In this document: positions 9,985 through 18,846 of the stretch, piece by piece
Layout of the letters: the number at the start of each line of letters is the position of its first letter
How positions within the stretch are numbered: position 1 is the stretch's first letter
NCBI RefSeq assembly: GCF_001757995.1
Contig: NZ_LXLV01000019.1
Span: 304,438-368,437, forward strand
Origin: Bacillus mycoides
Lineage (GTDB): Bacteria > Bacillota > Bacilli > Bacillales > Bacillaceae_G
Direction: 5' to 3'
Length of the DNA: 64,000 nt
The notes under the pieces: model-generated
The model's input: the letters and a program-made list of their open reading frames with translations, nothing else
Database searches by the model: none
Told to the model about the DNA's origin: nothing
Translations under genes and position numbers: made by a program

Positions 9985-10437
9985 TTACTCTGCTGTACCA
10001 CCAGGTGAAGATGAAGAATCCTTTTCATCCTTTTCTGGAGAAGTAGAAAATGGAAAGAATGCATTGGTGTATAACGTGAAAAACGTCCGCAACATATTTT
10101 GATAATGTTCAAAAGAAGTCGCACATGTTGTTAAATATTGCTCTCCATATTCTGTTAAAGAATAAATTCGTTTCGCTGGCCCGCCTTCGCTTGTATCCCA
10201 AGTAGAAGAAATAAGATTTTCTTTTTCTAATTTGCGTAGTGTCCTATACACATTACCTTGGTCAACAGAAGAAAAGCCGATGTCCATTAGCATTTGAATA
10301 AGTTTGTAACCATGAAGACTCCAGTCTTTTAGACAGAGAAGTAAGAAAGGAACTAAGAAGTTTTTTGGCATGGAGTTTGGTTGTTTCGCTTGGTTTTTTT
10401 CCAAACTTTCTGGGTGTTCTGGTTCATTATGTAGCAT
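9985..10437 (-). CDS. phaQ: PHA-responsive repressor PhaQ (PadR-like)
   Basis: 150-aa regulator with a PadR-type winged helix (about residues 27-100; LKDWSLHGYKLIQMLMDIGFSSV, then GNVYRTLRKLEKENLI). In B. megaterium PhaQ represses the phaQP operon and senses PHA granules. It is the first gene of the minus-strand phaQ-phaP-phaJ unit, divergent from phaRBC. The C-terminal tail is acidic and Ser-rich. Confidence 0.88.
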   Translation of the reverse strand: MLHNEPEHPESLEKNQAKQPNSMPKNFLVPFLLLCLKDWSLHGYKLIQMLMDIGFSSVDQGNVYRTLRKLEKENLISSTWDTSEGGPAKRIYSLTEYGEQYLTTCATSFEHYQNMLRTFFTLYTNAFFPFSTSPEKDEKDSSSSPGGTAE

Positions 10438-10635
10438 GATTGTGCATCACCTCATGAATCAGTTAGATGGAATTTTTTGCTTATAAGTGCAATTTACACC
10501 TATCTGTTTTTAATGTCAATACATTTGTTAGAAAATAAAGAAAAATAAAATATATACTTGAAGTTTTATTCGGAATATTAGAAAATAGTGAATAGGTTGA
10601 ATTGTTTCAAAAACGAAAAAGGGAGTGTAGGCGAA

Positions 10636-11118
10636 GTGATTGATCAAAAATTCGATCCATTGCAAGCATGGAAAAATGCTTATGAACAAACCGAAACATT
10701 TTGGGGAAAAGCGCTCAATGAAACAATTAAAACAGAAGAATATTCTGCTTGGATGGGCAGCGTTCTAGATTTGAATTTGTTTTATCAAAAAGCATTAAAT
10801 GATACGACAAAAAATTATTTAGAGCAGGTGAATGTGCCGACGAGAGAGGATATCGCTAGAGTAGCTACGCTTGTTATTAACTTAGAAAATAAAGTTGATA
10901 ACATCGAGGAAATTCTAGAAGAGAAAGTGGATTCATTAGGACAAGCTCCTACATTAAAGCGTGATGTTACGAAAGTAAAACAAGATATGCGCACGTTAGA
11001 AACGAAAGTTGATCAAATTTTAGAATTGCTAGAAAAGCAAAATGCAGTACTAGCTAAACTACAAGTACCTGTAAAAGAAGAAGTAAAGCCTGTAAATAAG
11101 CCAGAAAATAAAAAATGA
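10636..11118 (+). CDS. phaR: Class IV PHA synthase subunit PhaR
   Basis: Small essential partner of PhaC in class IV PHA synthase. The 160-aa protein begins (M)IDQKFDPLQAWKNAYEQTETFW and has a long C-terminal coiled coil (about residues 75-140) with heptad-like LENKVDNIEEILEEKV. GTG 10636 is chosen because it gives the known N-terminus and has AAAGGGAG 10 bases upstream; an in-frame ATG at 10588 adds 16 residues with no good ribosome site. First gene of phaRBC. Confidence 0.9.
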   Translation: MIDQKFDPLQAWKNAYEQTETFWGKALNETIKTEEYSAWMGSVLDLNLFYQKALNDTTKNYLEQVNVPTREDIARVATLVINLENKVDNIEEILEEKVDSLGQAPTLKRDVTKVKQDMRTLETKVDQILELLEKQNAVLAKLQVPVKEEVKPVNKPENKK

Positions 11119-11270
11119 TAATCGCGTTTGTTTATAACGTGTAAAAGAGAGAGGGAGAATCTCTTTTCATGTATAAACAACGAAACATAATTAATATATG
11201 GACTCAATTAGTATGAGTACCAAAATGATTCATAACAATCGTTCACAAATTCATTTAAGGGGGAAAAGAA

Positions 11271-12014
11271 ATGGTTCAATTAAATGGCAAAGTAGCAATC
11301 GTAACAGGTGGGGCAAAAGGAATTGGAAAAGCAATTACAGTAGCATTAGCAGAAGAGGGAGCAAAAGTTGTTATTAACTATAACAGCAGTAAAGAAGCAG
11401 CTGAAAACTTAGTAAATGAATTAGGAAAAGAAGGACATGACGTTTATGCAGTTCAAGCGGATGTTTCTAAAGTAGAAGATGCAAACAGACTTGTAGAAGA
11501 AGCTGTGAATCATTTTGGTAAAGTTGATATTCTTGTTAATAATGCTGGTATTACAAGAGATCGTACATTCAAAAAATTAAATCGTGAAGATTGGGAGCGC
11601 GTAATTGACGTGAACTTAAGCAGTGTATTTAATACGACAAGCGCGGTACTTCCATACATATCGGAAGCGGAAGAAGGAAGAATCATTAGTATTTCTTCTA
11701 TTATTGGCCAAGCTGGTGGATTTGGACAAACAAACTACTCAGCAGCAAAAGCAGGTATGCTAGGATTTACAAAATCATTAGCGTTAGAACTTGCAAGAAC
11801 AAATGTAACTGTAAACGCAATTTGCCCAGGATTTATTGATACTGAAATGGTAGCAGAAGTACCAGAAGAAGTGCGTCAAAAAATCGTTGCGAAAATCCCG
11901 AAAAAACGTTTTGGTCAAGCTGATGAAATTGCAAAAGGTGTAGTATATCTATGCCGTGACGGTGCGTATATCACAGGTCAGCAATTAAACATTAACGGCG
12001 GATTATACATGTAA
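11271..12014 (+). CDS. phaB: Acetoacetyl-CoA reductase (SDR family)
   Basis: Reduces acetoacetyl-CoA to (R)-3-hydroxybutyryl-CoA, the monomer for PHB. Classical SDR of 247 aa: GGAKGIGKA cofactor motif (residues 12-20), NNAG (89-92), catalytic Ser in ISISSIIGQ and YSAAK (Tyr/Lys). Strong AAGGGGG site before ATG. It lies between phaR and phaC; a terminator-like hairpin separates it from phaC. Confidence 0.92.
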   Translation: MVQLNGKVAIVTGGAKGIGKAITVALAEEGAKVVINYNSSKEAAENLVNELGKEGHDVYAVQADVSKVEDANRLVEEAVNHFGKVDILVNNAGITRDRTFKKLNREDWERVIDVNLSSVFNTTSAVLPYISEAEEGRIISISSIIGQAGGFGQTNYSAAKAGMLGFTKSLALELARTNVTVNAICPGFIDTEMVAEVPEEVRQKIVAKIPKKRFGQADEIAKGVVYLCRDGAYITGQQLNINGGLYM

Positions 12015-12027
12015 TGAAGTAAGAAAA

Positions 12028-12064
12028 AAGTGCATATCCATAGCAGGAATGCACTTCTTTTTTT
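12028..12064 (+). terminator. Terminator or attenuator between phaB and phaC
   Basis: AAGTGCAT / ATGCACTT with a 13-base loop, then CTTTTTTT. It lies inside the phaRBC unit, 34 bp before phaC. Confidence 0.75.
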
Positions 12065-12097
12065 AGAAAGAAATTGACCAAAAAGGAGATAGAAAAA

Positions 12098-13183
12098 ATG
12101 ACTACATTCGTAACGGAATGGGAAAAGCAATTGGAGTTGTACCCAGAAGAATATCGTAAAGCATATCGCCGTGTGAAAAGAGCGAGCGAAGTTTTATTAC
12201 GCGAGCCAGAACCACAAGTTGGTTTAACACCGAAAGAGGTTATTTGGACGAAGAATAAAACGAAGCTTTATCGTTACATTCCAAAACAAGAAAAAACACA
12301 GAGAGTTCCAATCTTATTAATATACGCTCTTATTAATAAACCGTATATTATGGATTTAACTCCAGGTAATAGTTTAGTGGAATATTTAGTAGATCGTGGT
12401 TTTGATGTGTATATGCTTGATTGGGGCACATTTGGTTTAGAAGATAGTCATTTGAAATTTGATGATTTCGTGTTCGATTATATTGCAAAAGCAGTGAAAA
12501 AGGTAATGAGAACTGCAAAATCGGACGAGATTTCTTTACTTGGTTATTGCATGGGTGGAACGTTAACATCTATTTATGCAGCGCTTCATCCGGACATGCC
12601 AATTCGTAACTTGATTTTTATGACAAGTCCTTTTGATTTCTCTGAAACAGGATTATACGGTCCTTTATTAGATGAGAAATATTTCAATTTAGATAAAGCG
12701 GTTGATACATTCGGAAATATTCCGCCAGAAATGATTGATTTCGGAAATAAGATGTTAAAACCAATTACAAACTTTGTCGGCCCATATGTTGCTTTAGTCG
12801 ATCGTTCAGAAAATGAGCGCTTCGTCGAAAGTTGGAAATTAGTTCAAAAGTGGGTAGGCGATGGTATTCCGTTCCCAGGTGAATCTTATAGACAATGGAT
12901 TCGTGATTTTTATCAAAATAATAAATTAGTGAAGGGTGAACTCGTTATTCGCGGACAAAAGGTAGACCTTGCAAATATTAAGGCGAATGTCTTAAATATT
13001 TCTGCGAAACGTGATCACATTGCTCTGCCATGTCAAGTAGAGGCTTTACTTGATCATATTTCTAGCACGGATAAACAGTATGTATGTTTACCGACAGGAC
13101 ATATGTCTATTGTGTATGGTGGAACGGCTGTAAAGCAAACATATCCGACGGTTGGAAATTGGCTTGAAGAGCGTTCTAATTAA
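12098..13183 (+). CDS. phaC: Class IV PHA synthase catalytic subunit PhaC
   Basis: Polymerises 3-hydroxyacyl-CoA into PHA together with PhaR. The 361-aa alpha/beta-hydrolase fold carries the lipase-like box GYCMGG with nucleophile Cys151, the Asp of AKRDHIALP and the His of PTGHMSIVYGG. These match the known Bacillus triad (Cys151, Asp306, His335). ATG 12098 is preceded by GGAGAT; an upstream in-frame start at 12074 overlaps that site. Confidence 0.95.
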   Translation: MTTFVTEWEKQLELYPEEYRKAYRRVKRASEVLLREPEPQVGLTPKEVIWTKNKTKLYRYIPKQEKTQRVPILLIYALINKPYIMDLTPGNSLVEYLVDRGFDVYMLDWGTFGLEDSHLKFDDFVFDYIAKAVKKVMRTAKSDEISLLGYCMGGTLTSIYAALHPDMPIRNLIFMTSPFDFSETGLYGPLLDEKYFNLDKAVDTFGNIPPEMIDFGNKMLKPITNFVGPYVALVDRSENERFVESWKLVQKWVGDGIPFPGESYRQWIRDFYQNNKLVKGELVIRGQKVDLANIKANVLNISAKRDHIALPCQVEALLDHISSTDKQYVCLPTGHMSIVYGGTAVKQTYPTVGNWLEERSN

Positions 13184-13190
13184 AGAGAAG

Positions 13191-13224
13191 AAATCCAACT
13201 AGCTTATGTTAGTTGGATTTTTTT
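13191..13224 (+). terminator. Terminator of phaRBC
   Basis: AAATCCAACTA / TAGTTGGATTT stem followed by a T run. Confidence 0.88.
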
Positions 13225-13277
13225 ATGGAAAATGACGAAACATAGGAAGGAGAAAATTACATGGTAGGAGTATAATT

Positions 13278-14471
13278 ATGAAGCTTATGACTGGTAAGTT
13301 GTTTTGGAGTGCTGGAGTTTCTGTGCCTTGTTATCCAACGTTAGAAAATGATATGATATGTGATGTACTAGTAATTGGAAGTGGAGAAGCAGGTGCTCAT
13401 ATAGCGTATTCGTTAGCTAAAATTGGAATGCGTGTTATGCTCATTGAAAAAAGAGCAATTGCATGTGGTAGCACAGCTGCAAATACAGGATTATTACAAT
13501 TTGTTAATGATAAATCGTTAACCTCTCTTATTCATACATTTGGTGAAGAGAAAGGGGTACGAGCATATAGGCTTTGTTATGAAGCGCTGCAAACAATGGA
13601 GAAGGTTGTGCCAACTCTCGATATTGATCCCCATTTTATTCCGCGAAATAGTTTGTATTATGCAAGTAGAGATGAGGATATTTCATTTTTACAAGAAGAA
13701 TATAATACGTTACGCCATTATGGATTTCCGGTTGAATATTTTACAGGGTCTGATATTAAGAAACGTTATTCATTTGCAAAACAAGCAGCGTTATATACAA
13801 GCGGTGATGCAGAAGTGAATCCGTATTTATTAGCGCATAGTCTTTTGCATAAAGCGAAACAAATGGGCGCTACTATATATGAACATACAGAGGCATTACA
13901 TATTAAACAAATCCAAAATGATTTAATTTGTTACACGAATACAGGAAATAAAATCGTAGCAAAGAATGTTATTATGGCGACAGGTTATGAAGCAATTTTT
14001 GGAAAGAAAGAAAAAAATACAACAGTAGAAACGTCTTATGCCGTTGTGACAAATAAGATAGATCATTTTGAAGGCTGGCATGAGCAATCATTAATTTGGG
14101 AAACAGCACGTCCATATTTGTATTTTCGAACGTATCAAAACCGCATTATTGTAGGCGGATTAGATGAGGCGCTGAAAATTCAAAAAATCGGCGATACGAA
14201 ATTATTGCATAAGCGTGATCTCCTTATTAACATTGTAAAAGAGATGTTCCCGCAGTATAAAAATATACAGGCAGAGTACTATTGGGCAGCTGCATTTGGT
14301 GGCAGTCATGACGGTCTTCCTATTTTAAAAGAAGATAAAAAAATACATAATTTATATTACGCATTGCCGTATGGGGGAAATGGAACTGTATACGGAATGG
14401 TATTTGCGAAACTATTTCAGCAGTTATTTACAAATGAAGAAAGTGATGATTTTTCTTTATTTAATCGATAG
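13278..14471 (+). CDS. FAD-dependent amine/amino-acid oxidoreductase (DAO family)
   Basis: 397-aa flavoprotein. The N-terminal dinucleotide-binding motif is VLVIGSGEAGAHIAYSLA (residues 31-48), with LIEKR at the end of the second strand. A DAO-type substrate domain and the C-terminal FAD-contact motif GGNGTVYG follow. The substrate is unknown; it could act on glycine, sarcosine, glycerol-3-phosphate-like compounds or opines. It lies 23 bp before a TrkH-type K+ transporter gene and may share its transcript. No signal peptide, so cytosolic. Confidence 0.75.
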   Translation: MKLMTGKLFWSAGVSVPCYPTLENDMICDVLVIGSGEAGAHIAYSLAKIGMRVMLIEKRAIACGSTAANTGLLQFVNDKSLTSLIHTFGEEKGVRAYRLCYEALQTMEKVVPTLDIDPHFIPRNSLYYASRDEDISFLQEEYNTLRHYGFPVEYFTGSDIKKRYSFAKQAALYTSGDAEVNPYLLAHSLLHKAKQMGATIYEHTEALHIKQIQNDLICYTNTGNKIVAKNVIMATGYEAIFGKKEKNTTVETSYAVVTNKIDHFEGWHEQSLIWETARPYLYFRTYQNRIIVGGLDEALKIQKIGDTKLLHKRDLLINIVKEMFPQYKNIQAEYYWAAAFGGSHDGLPILKEDKKIHNLYYALPYGGNGTVYGMVFAKLFQQLFTNEESDDFSLFNR

Positions 14472-14494
14472 AAAAAAGGTAGCGAAGTGATGGA

Positions 14495-15844
14495 ATGAGA
14501 GATATAAAAAAGTTTTTACAAAAGTTACGTCCCGTGCAACTTATCGTTGTATTTTATTTACTAGCGGTAGTTGTATCGGTAATTTTACTTAGTTTACCGT
14601 TTGTTACGAAGCCTGGCGTGAAATGGACATTTATCGATGCGCTTTTTACATCAGTTAGTGCCGTAAGTGTTACAGGACTTTCTGTTGTTACGATTTCAGA
14701 TACATTTACTACGGCAGGAATTATTGTTTTAGCTCTGATTTTACAATTAGGTGGATTAGGAATTATGGCACTTGGTACATTCGTTTGGATTATAACGGGT
14801 AAAAAGATTGGTTTGCAGCGAAGAAGGTTAATTATGGCAGACCATAACCAAGGGAATTTATCGGGCCTTGTAGAATTGATGCGTTCTATTTTAATTGTAA
14901 TTATTTCGATAGAACTCATTGGAGCAATACTGTTAGGTACAAGATTTTTACTATATTTCCCGACTTGGCAAGAAGCTTATTTTCACGGTTTCTTTGCCGC
15001 TGTGAGCGCAACAACGAACGGAGGATTTGATTTAACAGGACAATCACTTATTCCGTACAAAAAAGATTATATTGTTCAAATAATCCATATGTTGCTTATT
15101 ATTTTAGGAGCTATCGGTTTCCCAGTGTTAATGGAAGTAAAACAATTCCTTAGTAAAAGGCGACAACAACTATTTCGCTTTTCATTATTTACAAAATTGA
15201 CGACAACGACATTTTTTGCGCTTGTTTTCGTTGGAACAATTATGATTTTTCTATTAGAACGAAATCATTTTTTAGTAGGAAAGTCATGGCATGAAACTGT
15301 ATTTTATACATTATTCCAGTCTGTGACGACGCGAAGTGGTGGACTTGCTACAATGGACATACGTGAATTATCACAACCAACGCTTTTATTTATGAGTATA
15401 TTAATGTTCATTGGAGCATCTCCAAGTTCAGTTGGGGGCGGAATACGTACAACAACATTTGCAGTTAGTATATTATCGTTATATACATTTGCAAGAGGCG
15501 GGAGAACAGTCCGTGTTTTCAAACGTCAGCTACATGAAGAGGACGTGTTGAAAGCATCTGTTGTTATGACAATGGGGATTTTATTATGTGCCTCAGCGCT
15601 ATTTATTTTATCCATTACGGAAAATGTGCCACTTATGAGTTTAATAGTTGAAGTTTGTTCTGCTTTCGGGACGACAGGACTATCAACAGGTATTACTCCA
15701 GAGTTAACAACTGTTGGTAAACTTGTACTCATTGTACTTATGTTTATCGGACGCGTCGGTATTTTAACATTTATATTAGCTAGTGGTGGAAGAGAACAAC
15801 CACCTCGTTATAAATATCCGAAAGAGCGAATTATTATTGGATAG
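14495..15844 (+). CDS. TrkH/KtrB-type potassium transporter subunit, second copy
   Basis: 449-aa membrane protein of the Ktr K+ uptake type, paralogous to the gene at 7112-8431. Filter-like loops are FTSVSAVSVTGLS, AAVSATTNGGFD, QSVTTRSGGLAT and CSAFGTTGLS. No RCK-domain regulatory subunit is nearby. It follows the FAD oxidoreductase closely and ends at a strong terminator. Confidence 0.88.
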   Translation: MRDIKKFLQKLRPVQLIVVFYLLAVVVSVILLSLPFVTKPGVKWTFIDALFTSVSAVSVTGLSVVTISDTFTTAGIIVLALILQLGGLGIMALGTFVWIITGKKIGLQRRRLIMADHNQGNLSGLVELMRSILIVIISIELIGAILLGTRFLLYFPTWQEAYFHGFFAAVSATTNGGFDLTGQSLIPYKKDYIVQIIHMLLIILGAIGFPVLMEVKQFLSKRRQQLFRFSLFTKLTTTTFFALVFVGTIMIFLLERNHFLVGKSWHETVFYTLFQSVTTRSGGLATMDIRELSQPTLLFMSILMFIGASPSSVGGGIRTTTFAVSILSLYTFARGGRTVRVFKRQLHEEDVLKASVVMTMGILLCASALFILSITENVPLMSLIVEVCSAFGTTGLSTGITPELTTVGKLVLIVLMFIGRVGILTFILASGGREQPPRYKYPKERIIIG

Positions 15845-15849
15845 TATGA

Positions 15850-15886
15850 AACCATTCTACCTGCGTTAGGTAGAATGGTTTTTTTA
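15850..15886 (+). terminator. Terminator after the K+ transporter gene
   Basis: AACCATTCTACCT / AGGTAGAATGGTT 13-bp stem, then seven T. It may act in both directions. Confidence 0.9.
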
Positions 15887-16267
15887 ATCGTTAATTCCAA
15901 ATTGAGGATGCATAAAAGCATCATTTTTGTTATCAGCTTCGTTTTTTAGTAGTTCTTGATTTTCTTCTGAAATCCACCCAATATCATTTGTAGGATGAAT
16001 CCATTCTTCCCCAGCCATAGTGGCAGGGTCTACCTCATCACTCCAATTATTAAGAGGACTATTAGTGGAATCGTATTTACTGTCTCCAATTACAACATCG
16101 TATTGATTAATAAAAGGTTGTTGCATTTGTTTTCCTGTTCCTTTAAAAGAGGGAAAGTTCATTTGATGAGGGAGCGTTTCGTCTAAAATTGGCGATTGGA
16201 TCGTTTCTTTCTCCTTCAAAGTAATCGCTCCTTTTTGTAATGGCTTGTTCGTATGTAGTATTTCCAT
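15884..16267 (-). CDS. DUF3905-like hypothetical protein
   Basis: 127-aa hydrophilic protein without membrane segments. The central stretch (NQYDVVIGDSKYDSTNSPLNNWSDEVDP, written here in part) and EEWIHPTNDIGW resemble the Bacillus DUF3905 family as I remember it; function unknown. Divergent from a small gene at 16365, with a perfect palindrome between them. Confidence 0.6.
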   Translation of the reverse strand: MEILHTNKPLQKGAITLKEKETIQSPILDETLPHQMNFPSFKGTGKQMQQPFINQYDVVIGDSKYDSTNSPLNNWSDEVDPATMAGEEWIHPTNDIGWISEENQELLKNEADNKNDAFMHPQFGIND

Positions 16268-16299
16268 ATATAAGCTCTTATGTACTTGTTAACACTTCC

Positions 16300-16314
16300 C
16301 AGTAATAATTACTG
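16300..16314. promoter_or_regulatory. Palindrome CAGTAAT-A-ATTACTG between divergent genes
   Basis: A perfect 7+1+7 inverted repeat lies 33 bp from the start of the minus-strand gene and 50 bp from the plus-strand small gene. It is a candidate operator; the binding protein is unknown. Confidence 0.4.
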
Positions 16315-16364
16315 TAAGTTGTTTCAAACTAGAATAGAAAGTTATTTAGTGAGAGCAGGTGAGT

Positions 16365-16520
16365 ATGTTGGTAAAAAGAAAAGTAAAACAAAATGCAGCA
16401 ATTAATAATAATAAAACTCCGAAAGAAAGCTTACCAGATGTAGAATTCGCATTAGAGTATGAAGGAGAAAATAGTGCGAAGTACGCAAATCGTAATTCAA
16501 AAAAAGGTAAACAAAAATGA
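16365..16520 (+). CDS. Small basic hypothetical protein, 51 aa
   Basis: Starts MLVKRKVKQNAAINNN and ends KKGKQK; Lys/Asn-rich with the acidic centre LPDVEFALEYEGENSAKYA. The DVEFA segment slightly recalls YfhD-type small Bacillus proteins, but this is weak. A GCAGGTGAG site precedes the ATG and a strong terminator overlaps the stop. Small size and composition would suit a minor spore protein, which is unproven. Confidence 0.55.
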   Translation: MLVKRKVKQNAAINNNKTPKESLPDVEFALEYEGENSAKYANRNSKKGKQK

Positions 16521-16549
16521 GGCGTTTTTTACAAACGCCTCATTTTTTT
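16514..16549 (+). terminator. Terminator of the 51-aa gene
   Basis: TGAGGCGTTT / AAACGCCTCA stem with a T run; it begins within the stop codon region. Confidence 0.85.
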
Positions 16550-16748
16550 GTGGGATTATAAAGCTTTTTTTAATTATTTGTAAATTTCACGTTTGATATT
16601 AGCAGAAAAATGCGAAAAAACATAGAAGTAGCAACGTATTACACAAAAACAAACAACAAACAAAAGATTAATGTTGGTTTAATACTGCTTTTACACTAGT
16701 TGTTTATATTAGAGTTGTACATAAGATTTGTAAAAGGAGAGAGAAACA

Positions 16749-17825
16749 GTGAAAAAAACAATCTTTAAAGCTGTAGCAACTGGAATGGTATTTTCGTTAT
16801 TAATGGGGTGTGGTGCAAAGAAAGAAGAAAGTGCTGGAGCAAAAGTAAAAGATGATAAATTATCTGGATCATTAACTGTTTACACAGCGATTGAAGAAGA
16901 GCTTGTACCGATTTATCTTGATTCTTTTAAACAGAAGTACCCAGACGTGAAGTTGAACATTGTTCGTGATTCAACAGGAGTTATTACAGCGAAATTGCTA
17001 GCTGAAGGGAAAAATACACAAGCAGATGTTGTATGGGGAACTGCAGCGTCTAGTCTATTAGCTTTAGATAAAAAAGATATGTTAAAAGGATACTCTCCAA
17101 AAGGAGCGGATCGCGTTCTTCCGCAATTTAAAGACGATAAGCAACCTGAAAAATGGGTAGGTAATACGGCATTTATGACGGGGATTGCTGTAAATAAAGA
17201 AGAATTGAAGAAGAAAAATTTACCGATGCCAGAATCATATGAAGATTTAACGAAACCAGAATATAAAGGAACGCTAGTTATGCCGCATCCGGCTTCTTCT
17301 GGAACAGGATTTTTAACAGTTTCTGCATGGCTACAAATTATGGGAGAAGATAAGGGCTGGGATTACATGAAGAAACTTCATGATAATATGGCATCTTATA
17401 CTCATTCAGGTTCAAAACCAGCGAAATTAGCAGGCGCGGGTGAATATCCAGTTGGTGTATCAATGGTTTATAGTGCTTTGAAAGAGAAACAAAAAGGTGC
17501 ACCAGTTGAAGTTGTACTGCCGAAAGAAGGATTAGGCTGGGAAGTAGAAGCGAATGCACTTATTAAAAAAGATAATGCTAAAAATGATAAATTAGCGCAA
17601 GCATTTTTAGATTGGGCAATTACAGATGATGTAATGAAGTTATACTTCGAGAAAAATGGATTTGCGACAATTAAAAATGATTATAAACTTCCAGATGGAT
17701 TCCCTACAGACGTAACAGAAAAGCTATACAAAAAGAATGACTTTAAATGGGCAGCAGAAAATCGCGACAAAATTTTAGAAAAATGGGAAAAAGAGTTTGG
17801 CCAAAAAGCAGAACCGAAAAAGTAA
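16749..17825 (+). CDS. 2-Aminoethylphosphonate ABC transporter substrate-binding lipoprotein
   Basis: 358-aa extracytoplasmic solute-binding protein with a lipoprotein signal ending in LLMGCGAKK (lipid Cys near residue 22). It is an iron(III)/2-AEP-type binding protein (family 1). The 2-AEP specificity is inferred from the fused permease and from phnX and phnW downstream. First gene of the import unit; AAAGGAGAG precedes the start. Confidence 0.85.
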   Translation: MKKTIFKAVATGMVFSLLMGCGAKKEESAGAKVKDDKLSGSLTVYTAIEEELVPIYLDSFKQKYPDVKLNIVRDSTGVITAKLLAEGKNTQADVVWGTAASSLLALDKKDMLKGYSPKGADRVLPQFKDDKQPEKWVGNTAFMTGIAVNKEELKKKNLPMPESYEDLTKPEYKGTLVMPHPASSGTGFLTVSAWLQIMGEDKGWDYMKKLHDNMASYTHSGSKPAKLAGAGEYPVGVSMVYSALKEKQKGAPVEVVLPKEGLGWEVEANALIKKDNAKNDKLAQAFLDWAITDDVMKLYFEKNGFATIKNDYKLPDGFPTDVTEKLYKKNDFKWAAENRDKILEKWEKEFGQKAEPKK

Positions 17826-17844
17826 GTGAGTGGGAGAGAGAAAA

Positions 17845-18846
17845 ATGAGCGAATATTTATCAATTCAACACATTCAAAAACAGTTTGATGCATTTACAGC
17901 GTTAAAAGATATTTCTTTTACTGTGAAAAAAAATGAGTTTGTATGTTTATTAGGCCCAAGTGGTTGTGGGAAAACAACATTGCTTCGAATTTTAGCAGGG
18001 CTAGAAGAGGCAACAACAGGTAGTATAGCTGTGGATGGAAAAGATATTACAGCATTACCTCCTGGAAAGAGAAACTTTGGAATGGTGTTTCAATCGTATG
18101 CATTATTTCCGAATTTAACAGCACTTGAAAACATTGCATATGGCTTAAAGACAAAAAAATATGGAAAAGCAGAAGTAAAAGAGAAAGCGCTATTGGCGTT
18201 AGAACTTGTTGATTTACTGAATGTAAAAGATAAATATCCTGCTCAAATGTCTGGTGGACAGCAGCAGCGAGTAGCACTTGCACGTGCGCTCGCTCTGTCT
18301 CCCGATATTTTGTTACTTGATGAGCCGTTATCTGCTTTAGATGCAAAAGTGCGTGAAAAGTTGCGTAGAGAAATGCGTGATTTGCAAGAAAAAGTGGGAG
18401 TAACAACTATTATGGTAACGCATGATCAAGAAGAGGCATTAACGATGGCTGATAAAATTGTTGTAATGAATCATGCGGAAATTATGCAGATTGGAACACC
18501 AGAGGAGATTTATCAAAGACCAGCCAATCCGTTTGTGGCAGATTTTATTGGTTCTATTAATTTCTTTTCGAAAAATAACGAAGAACATGCAATTCGTCCT
18601 GAACATGTAACTATTGTACAAAATAATGGTATTAAAACAGTTGTAGAAAGCATGGAATTTCGCGGATCTGTATACCGGACGGAAGTGCGGATCATAGAAG
18701 AGAAAACACACCTTTATAATGAGAAAATTGTAGTGGATATATTGGCATCAGAAGTAGAGGAAACTGCTATTAGAAAAGGAAAGCCAATTCAAATCTCTTT
18801 CTCAGAAAATCATATGTTGTCATATGGAAAGAAGGGCATTGTATAG
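17845..18846 (+). CDS. 2-Aminoethylphosphonate ABC transporter ATPase
   Basis: 333-aa ABC ATPase: Walker [10 protein letters not shown] (about residue 37), signature MSGGQQQR, Walker [13 protein letters not shown], and the H-loop in MVTHDQEEA, then a TOBE-like C-terminal domain. ATG 17845 is preceded by GGGAGAG; a GTG at 17830 would add five residues covering that site. It pairs with the adjacent binding protein and permease. Confidence 0.88.
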   Translation: MSEYLSIQHIQKQFDAFTALKDISFTVKKNEFVCLLGPSGCGKTTLLRILAGLEEATTGSIAVDGKDITALPPGKRNFGMVFQSYALFPNLTALENIAYGLKTKKYGKAEVKEKALLALELVDLLNVKDKYPAQMSGGQQQRVALARALALSPDILLLDEPLSALDAKVREKLRREMRDLQEKVGVTTIMVTHDQEEALTMADKIVVMNHAEIMQIGTPEEIYQRPANPFVADFIGSINFFSKNNEEHAIRPEHVTIVQNNGIKTVVESMEFRGSVYRTEVRIIEEKTHLYNEKIVVDILASEVEETAIRKGKPIQISFSENHMLSYGKKGIV

